Source of the DNA: JBEEMU01 sp043778315
GTDB lineage: Bacteria > Bacteroidota > Bacteroidia > Chitinophagales > Saprospiraceae
Length of the DNA: 10,628 nucleotides
Reading direction: 5' to 3'
Assembly (NCBI GenBank): GCA_043778315.1
Contig: JAYWGJ010000019.1
Coordinates: 1-10,628, forward strand
Numbering within the stretch: position 1 is the stretch's first letter; each line of letters starts with the position of its first letter. Made by a program: the position numbers and the translations under genes. Below, one piece after another: positions 6,804 to 10,628 of this stretch. Under the pieces are notes generated by a model. It was not told the origin of the DNA, searched no databases, and saw nothing but the letters and a program-made list of their open reading frames with translations.

Positions 6804-7858
6804 TTGATAGTCGTTTTTATCCCTTCTTGCAGGTTAAACTGTCCAGAATGCACCACGCGCTCGCCATTGCCGATACCGCCGCGAACTTCTATATATTTAT
6901 CACGCACTTCACCGACTTGAATAGATTTAAGGTGTGCCGCGTTGTTAGCATCAAGCACCCAAACTTTCGCATCTTGTAGTGAGCCGATGATAGCGGCACG
7001 TTGTACCACCAAAGCCGACTTTACATTTGGTCTTTTGAAGAATGCGCGTCCGCTCATGCCGCCACGAATAGGTGTAGCAGTGTTGTTCGCTACTTCTATC
7101 TCTACCGGAAACTGTTTCGCGTCGTTTGCACGCACGCCAATTAGCTTTACAACCCCTGTAAAGTCCTGATTAGGATACACTTCTGCGTGAACGCGCACCG
7201 ATTGCCCTTGTTTGATAGTGATAACTTGCGCTTCATCTACATTAGCGATAAATTTAAGTTTATCTATATCAACTAAGACCGCAATAGGGCTGCCCGGTCC
7301 TAATATACTGCCTTTTTCAATCAATTTTTTGAATACAATACCCGACATAGGGGCTTTCACTTCCGATTTACGCAAGTAAATATTCAACCCTGCTATCTTA
7401 TTTTGGGCTTGTTCGATGCCAAAGCGCGCATCTATGAGCTGTTGCCCCGTCGCACCGCCGCCACGAACTACCGCATCGAGCTTCGCAACGTCGTTTTGTG
7501 CCTTCGTGAGTGCTGTATTAGCACCCGTGAGGTCATTTTGCATGGCTTCATTATCTAATGTAGCTAGCATTTGTCCTTCACGGACGCGGTCGCCTTCTTT
7601 AAACGAAAGTGTCAATACTTTACCTGCCACTTCAGATAAAAAATTCATCTCTTTGGCGGGTTCAAAGCTGCCTAAGCCCTCAAAGTCGCCGTTAAAGGTC
7701 AAGGTATGCGCGGTATCTATTTCTACAGAATAGACTGCAATCTTCTCTGCGGTAAGTGCAGCGGTTTCTTTCATCTTTTCTTTGTTATTACTCAACCGCC
7801 ACGCAATTAAACCTGCGACTACGAGAATACCAACAACTACTAAAATACGTTTAATCAT
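6800..7858 (-). CDS. RND efflux periplasmic adaptor (membrane fusion protein)
   Basis: The 352-residue adaptor links the inner membrane pump to the outer membrane channel. An uncleaved N-terminal helix (about 4-20) anchors it in the inner membrane; no lipobox cysteine is present. The order of parts is standard: first lipoyl half at about 75-103 (VAGKVLTLSFKEGDRVREGQ), a short alpha-helical hairpin at about 104-164, second lipoyl half at about 165-198 (VKAPMSGIVF at 167-176), beta-barrel at about 200-275 with the conserved IRGGMSGRA at 264-272, and a membrane-proximal domain to the end. The short hairpin fits pairing with a TolC-type channel tip. The ATG at 7856-7858 has an AT-rich leader. The stop lies inside a heptamer array, and another heptamer array begins 29 bases upstream of the start. 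It follows the TolC-like gene on the same strand, but 889 bases away instead of the usual few. Confidence 0.93.
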   Translation of the reverse strand: MIKRILVVVGILVVAGLIAWRLSNNKEKMKETAALTAEKIAVYSVEIDTAHTLTFNGDFEGLGSFEPAKEMNFLSEVAGKVLTLSFKEGDRVREGQMLATLDNEAMQNDLTGANTALTKAQNDVAKLDAVVRGGGATGQQLIDARFGIEQAQNKIAGLNIYLRKSEVKAPMSGIVFKKLIEKGSILGPGSPIAVLVDIDKLKFIANVDEAQVITIKQGQSVRVHAEVYPNQDFTGVVKLIGVRANDAKQFPVEIEVANNTATPIRGGMSGRAFFKRPNVKSALVVQRAAIIGSLQDAKVWVLDANNAAHLKSIQVGEVRDKYIEVRGGIGNGERVVHSGQFNLQEGIKTTIN

Positions 7859-7887
7859 GATTATTTTTTATTTTTTTATTTGTGTAA

Positions 7888-8076
7888 ACTATAAACTATA
7901 AGCTACAAGCTATAAACTGCCGTGCTTTTACTATAAATTGTAAGCTATAAGCTATAAACTGCCGTGCTTTTACTATAAACTGTAAGCTATAAGCTATAAA
8001 CGATGCTTGCGAGTGACAAAACTATAAGCTGTAAGCTATAAACTATTTACTGCTACTTATAAAGTATAAACTACAA
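7888..8076. repeat. Heptamer array (GCTATAA/ACTATAA), 27 units in register, with a 42-bp duplication
   Basis: The 189 bases divide exactly into 27 heptamers, mostly ACTATAA, GCTATAA and close variants. Interruptions without similarity (ACTGCCG plus TGCTTTT, twice; 8000-8020 once) have lengths of 14, 14 and 21 bases and so keep the register. A 42-base segment is tandemly duplicated (7916-7957 and 7958-7999) with one mismatch. The array forms the upstream region of the adaptor gene. Confidence 0.92.
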
Positions 8077-8078
8077 AA

Positions 8079-8599
8079 GATATTTTGCTTGCCGCAATTA
8101 ATATTTTGCTATTTATGATTTATATATTATCACTCGTGATGAATATTATGTGTACTGCAACTTATATATCATTACTCGTGATGAATATTGTGTGCATTGC
8201 AACTTATATTGTGTCACTCGTGATTAATATTGTGCTACCCGTGATTAATATATTGCTTGTTATAACTTTATACATTTATATAAACTATATATGAAGTTGA
8301 AAACATACACATTGGTAACTACAACTTACATTGTGCCTACTGTAACTAATATATTGGCAACTACAACTAACATTTTGCTTACCGCAATGAATATTGTACT
8401 AACTATAACTAACATATTGGCAACTACAATCAACATTTTGCTTACCGCAATGAATACTGTACTAACTATAACTAACATATTGGCAACTATAATCAACATT
8501 TTGCTTACCGCAATGTGTCTTCTGCCAACTATAACTAATATCTTGCTGTTCGTGATTAATATATTACTGTAATAAAAGCATATATTGCTTATCGCAACT
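8079..8599. repeat. Degenerate 21-bp minisatellite, about 25 units
   Basis: Nearly the whole stretch divides into 21-base units resembling AAYATTTTGCTNACYRYAAC plus one base. The only break is a 17-base interruption at 8289-8305. Two higher-order periods exist. In the left part, two unit types alternate as a 42-base repeat (8121-8162, 8163-8204). In the right part, three unit types form a 63-base repeat present three times (8348-8410, 8411-8473, 8474-8536), in which the unit at 8369, 8432 and 8495 is identical. Because 21 is a multiple of three and the unit lacks stops on the plus strand, long hydrophobic open frames appear; they are judged a by-product. Confidence 0.92.
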
Positions 8600-8625
8600 C
8601 TAAAACTAAGGCAAATGCTCCCAAA

Positions 8626-8744
8626 AGTTTACAGCTTACAGCTTATAGTTTTGACCCGCGCCAACATAGTTTATAGCTTACGGCTTATAGTTTTGACCCG
8701 CGCCAACATAGTTTATAGCTTACGGCTCATAGCTTACAGCTTCA
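8626..8744. repeat. Heptamer array (AGCTTAY), 17 units in register, with a 42-bp duplication
   Basis: The 119 bases divide exactly into 17 heptamers (AGTTTAC, AGCTTAC, AGCTTAT, GGCTTAT and others). ACCCGCG plus CCAACAT, unlike the rest, fills exactly 14 bases in each copy. A 42-base segment is duplicated (8647-8688 and 8689-8730) with one mismatch. The unit AGCTTAT is the reverse complement, rotated, of the GCTATAA unit at 7888-8076. The array ends three bases before the stop codon of the TolC-like gene. Confidence 0.92.
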
Positions 8745-8747
8745 TCA

Positions 8748-10064
8748 TTAAAATTCCTCCACAATCCGCCCCTCCGACTTAATTAACTCTAATTCTGCCA
8801 ACCGAATATCCGCATCTGCCTTTATCTTGTTGGTTCTTGCTTCTCGCAACGCCGATTGTGCATTAATAAGTTCAATAGCTGTGGCGAAGCCGCCATTTAT
8901 TTGGTCTTGCGTGAGGTTCACCACCTTTTGCGCTAACGCTATATTGCGGTCGTGCGCCACCATTGCCGACTGTAATCGTATTATTTTCTTAGCGGCAAGC
9001 TGTTGTTGAAAGTTGATAGCATTTGTTAGGTTCTGCGCGTCCAAATCTAACTGCTTGATGCGTATAGAGCCTTGTTGTATCTTCGCTTTTTTCAAAAAGC
9101 CATCAAATATCGGCACATTTATCTGCAATCCTATCACCGACGTTCTGAACCACGGCAACTGTGTATCATAAAAGTTCACTTTGTTGCGTTGTGCTTGCAC
9201 TTGATAACTCGCAAATGCCGCCGCCGACGGGTAATATCCCGAGTGTACCACTTCATTTTGAATCCCGAGCAAGTCTTTTTGCGCCAACAAGAGCTTTTGG
9301 TCAATATTTTGACTCGCTACGCTCGACCTTTTAGCTAAAAGCGACGTATTTAAGCTGTCCGTAAGCGTCAATTCGGTTGCTAATGGCATATTCATCGAAA
9401 ATTTTAACGCCATTTGTAGCTGTTCGTCCAAGTTACGAAGGTTTTGTACCTCCGTTTCCAAGTTATTTTGCGCCACCAAGAGCTTATCCGCGTCTATTTG
9501 CTTTGCAAACCCGTTATCGATGCTCACTTGTAGTATGCGTAGCGTCTTTTTTATTTTGTCAATATTCAATTCCAACAAGCCATATTGCTTTCGCAACACC
9601 TGCAAGTTAATATATGATTGCGCGATATTATAAACCACCTGCTCGCGCGCCTTTTCTACCGACAATTTACCCAAAACCGCCGCCGCGCGCACCGCTTTTG
9701 TACTCAACATAACGGTATGATTGTACAATATTTGCTGTGCTTCCAAGCCCGCCGTCATATTATCAGACGTGCCAAACTTTACGGGTATCTGTACGCCTGG
9801 TTGTCCCAATATTTCTCCTGGAAGCAACGAAACGGGTATATCTAAGAAGTGCTGCACTTGCACTTTCCCGTTGATAGTTGGGTAAAGCGAGCTGCGTGCC
9901 TCCTTTTCTTGCGCTTTCGTGTAATCTAATTCCAATTGTTGTTTCTGTACTGTCAAGTCGTGCGACAATCCGTACTGCACACACTCCTTTAACGACATTT
10001 GCGTTTGCGCCACCGCCAAAAACGGACTAAATAGTAGGCTTACGCCCAATAAAATTGCTTTCAT
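8748..10064 (-). CDS. TolC-like outer membrane efflux channel
   Basis: The 438-residue outer membrane efflux protein forms the exit duct of the tripartite pump. A Sec signal peptide is clear: MKAILLGVSLLFSPFLAVA, with cleavage probably after Ala19. The mature part begins with the family-typical SLKECVQYGLSHDLTVQ (24-40), followed by long helices. The two internally similar halves each have an NGF/GGF turn leading into helix: DNGFAKQIDADKLLVAQNN at 183-201 and NGGFATAIELINAQSALREA at 390-409. A beta segment GLQINVPIFDGF at 312-323 is typical of the family. Length is normal and no break is seen. It starts at an ATG at 10062-10064 in an AT-rich leader. It would be the first structural gene after the regulator, with the 42-bp palindromic array between them. 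The TAA stop lies next to a heptamer array. Confidence 0.93.
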   Translation of the reverse strand: MKAILLGVSLLFSPFLAVAQTQMSLKECVQYGLSHDLTVQKQQLELDYTKAQEKEARSSLYPTINGKVQVQHFLDIPVSLLPGEILGQPGVQIPVKFGTSDNMTAGLEAQQILYNHTVMLSTKAVRAAAVLGKLSVEKAREQVVYNIAQSYINLQVLRKQYGLLELNIDKIKKTLRILQVSIDNGFAKQIDADKLLVAQNNLETEVQNLRNLDEQLQMALKFSMNMPLATELTLTDSLNTSLLAKRSSVASQNIDQKLLLAQKDLLGIQNEVVHSGYYPSAAAFASYQVQAQRNKVNFYDTQLPWFRTSVIGLQINVPIFDGFLKKAKIQQGSIRIKQLDLDAQNLTNAINFQQQLAAKKIIRLQSAMVAHDRNIALAQKVVNLTQDQINGGFATAIELINAQSALREARTNKIKADADIRLAELELIKSEGRIVEEF

Positions 10065-10129
10065 TTATCTATTTTTTATAAAATTGTTTCTATTTTTGAT
10101 ATAATAATATTGGTATAATTGGAACATGT

Positions 10130-10328
10130 ATCTGTACAACCGCAATATTTTGCGGTTCTATCCGCACATTTATCTGCACAACCGCAATATTTTGCGGTTC
10201 TATCCGCACATTTATCTGCACAACCGCAATATTTTGCGGTTCTATCGGCACATTTATCTGTACGACCGCAATATTTTGCGGTTCTATCGGCACATTTATC
10301 TGTACAACCGCAATATTTTGCGGTTCTA
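10130..10328. repeat. 42-bp tandem repeat, about 4.7 copies, each with a perfect 8-bp-stem palindrome
   Basis: Copies start at 10130, 10172, 10214, 10256 and 10298; the last is cut at 10328. Each holds AACCGCAATATTTTGCGGTT (stem AACCGCAA/TTGCGGTT, loop TATT), at 10138, 10180, 10222 and 10306. At 10264 the outer base is G, still able to pair as G-U in RNA. The array fills most of the gap between the regulator and the TolC-like gene, and its last copy contains the regulator's TAG stop codon. There are no unique spacers, so this is not a CRISPR array. Because the unit is a multiple of three without stops, four overlapping open frames appear on both strands; none has support as a gene. Confidence 0.97.
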
Positions 10329-10628
10329 CGCACCCCGCGTTTTCCATTTACTTACAAATTCCGACATTGCGACGTGCAATTCCTCGTGAAACGCAATCAT
10401 TCCGTCCAAATACGCATTGAAATCTGCCCTTTCTGTGCTGCGACTTTTTCGTGCTGCCGTGATTAACTGTTGTAGCGTACTGATTTGTGCTAATTGTGTT
10501 TGCATGATGCGTTCCCAAGAGTTCATTTTCACCTGGAAAAACCGCTTTCTACCACCGTTCAACGTCGTATATTCCACCATATCCAAGGCAATAAGGAGTT
10601 GTAAAGCCGTGCTTACTGCGCCTTTACT
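10326..10628 (-). CDS. MarR/GbsR-like transcriptional regulator, C-terminal part (runs off the right edge)
   Basis: 100 residues are visible; the gene continues past the window edge in frame. The first visible residues, SKGAVSTALQLLIALDMVEY, look like the recognition helix and start of the wing of a winged-helix domain of GbsR/MarR type, with TTLNGGRKRFFQVK as the wing. The remaining 60-odd residues are helical (MNSWERIMQTQLAQISTLQQ onwards) and probably form the dimerisation helices. It stands directly upstream of the efflux genes on the same strand, so the likely job is to regulate them, by analogy with regulator-first efflux clusters. The ligand is unknown. Its TAG stop lies in the last copy of the 42-bp array. 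The family call rests on about 35 residues of the DNA-binding domain. Confidence 0.75.
   Translation of the reverse strand, partial: SKGAVSTALQLLIALDMVEYTTLNGGRKRFFQVKMNSWERIMQTQLAQISTLQQLITAARKSRSTERADFNAYLDGMIAFHEELHVAMSEFVSKWKTRGA

Noticed and set aside
8085..8572. Two consecutive plus-strand open frames (8085-8294 and 8291-8572, ATGA overlap) encoding hydrophobic 7-residue repeats of NILLTIT type
   Set aside because: They lie wholly in the 21-bp minisatellite. A stop-free unit of a multiple of three yields such frames automatically, and the sequence shows no codon-level constraint or leader that I can see.
7888..8744. Insertion sequence between the TolC-like and adaptor genes
   Set aside because: No transposase reading frame is present in the interval; only non-coding tandem repeats with inverted orientation at the ends.
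10130..10328. CRISPR array
   Set aside because: The whole 42-bp unit repeats; there are no unique spacers and no cas genes in the window.
10076..10466. Four overlapping open frames on both strands with 14-residue repeats
   Set aside because: All arise from the 42-bp repeat having no stops in several frames; they overlap the regulator end and have no independent support.

Overview
The window looks like chromosomal DNA of a member of the Bacteroidota. The reasons are AT-rich leaders without Shine-Dalgarno sequences, a fused formimidoyltransferase-cyclodeaminase, an efflux set in the order regulator, TolC-like protein, adaptor, RND pump, and a hypothetical protein that resembles an uncharacterised family I associate with this phylum. 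The phylum call is inference; no rRNA or other marker gene is present.

Layout, left to right. At 1-249 (minus strand) lies a restriction-modification remnant: a C5 cytosine methyltransferase cut off after 61 residues, overlapping by ATGA the start of what looks like an HNH endonuclease that leaves the window. At 334-2016 (minus) is a complete bifunctional FtcD of histidine and folate metabolism, with no other hut gene in view. From 2303 to the right edge, on the minus strand, are the parts of one tripartite drug-efflux system. In transcription order these are the C-terminal part of a MarR/GbsR-like regulator (10326-10628), a TolC-like outer membrane channel (8748-10064), a periplasmic adaptor (6800-7858) and an AcrB-type RND pump (2303-5431). 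A cytoplasmic-looking hypothetical protein on the opposite strand (5864-6583) sits between adaptor and pump.

The most unusual material is between the genes. Instead of the short gaps expected in an efflux operon, the gaps are hundreds of bases long and filled with short-period tandem repeats. Heptamer arrays occur at 2029-2108, 5671-5824, 6741-6803, 7888-8076 and 8626-8744, plus an inverted heptamer hairpin at 6607-6677. A degenerate 21-bp minisatellite fills 8079-8599. A 42-bp unit with a perfect palindrome is repeated five times at 10130-10328. Periods of 42 bp (6 x 7 or 2 x 21) recur in four separate places. A second class of element, paired hairpins with compensatory changes in their stems, occurs at 2113-2264 and 5573-5633.

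How the genes probably work together: the regulator would control the efflux genes; adaptor, pump and channel would form one trans-envelope complex. The repeats separate these cistrons, so whether they are still one transcript is open. No tRNA, rRNA, transposase gene or CRISPR array was found.
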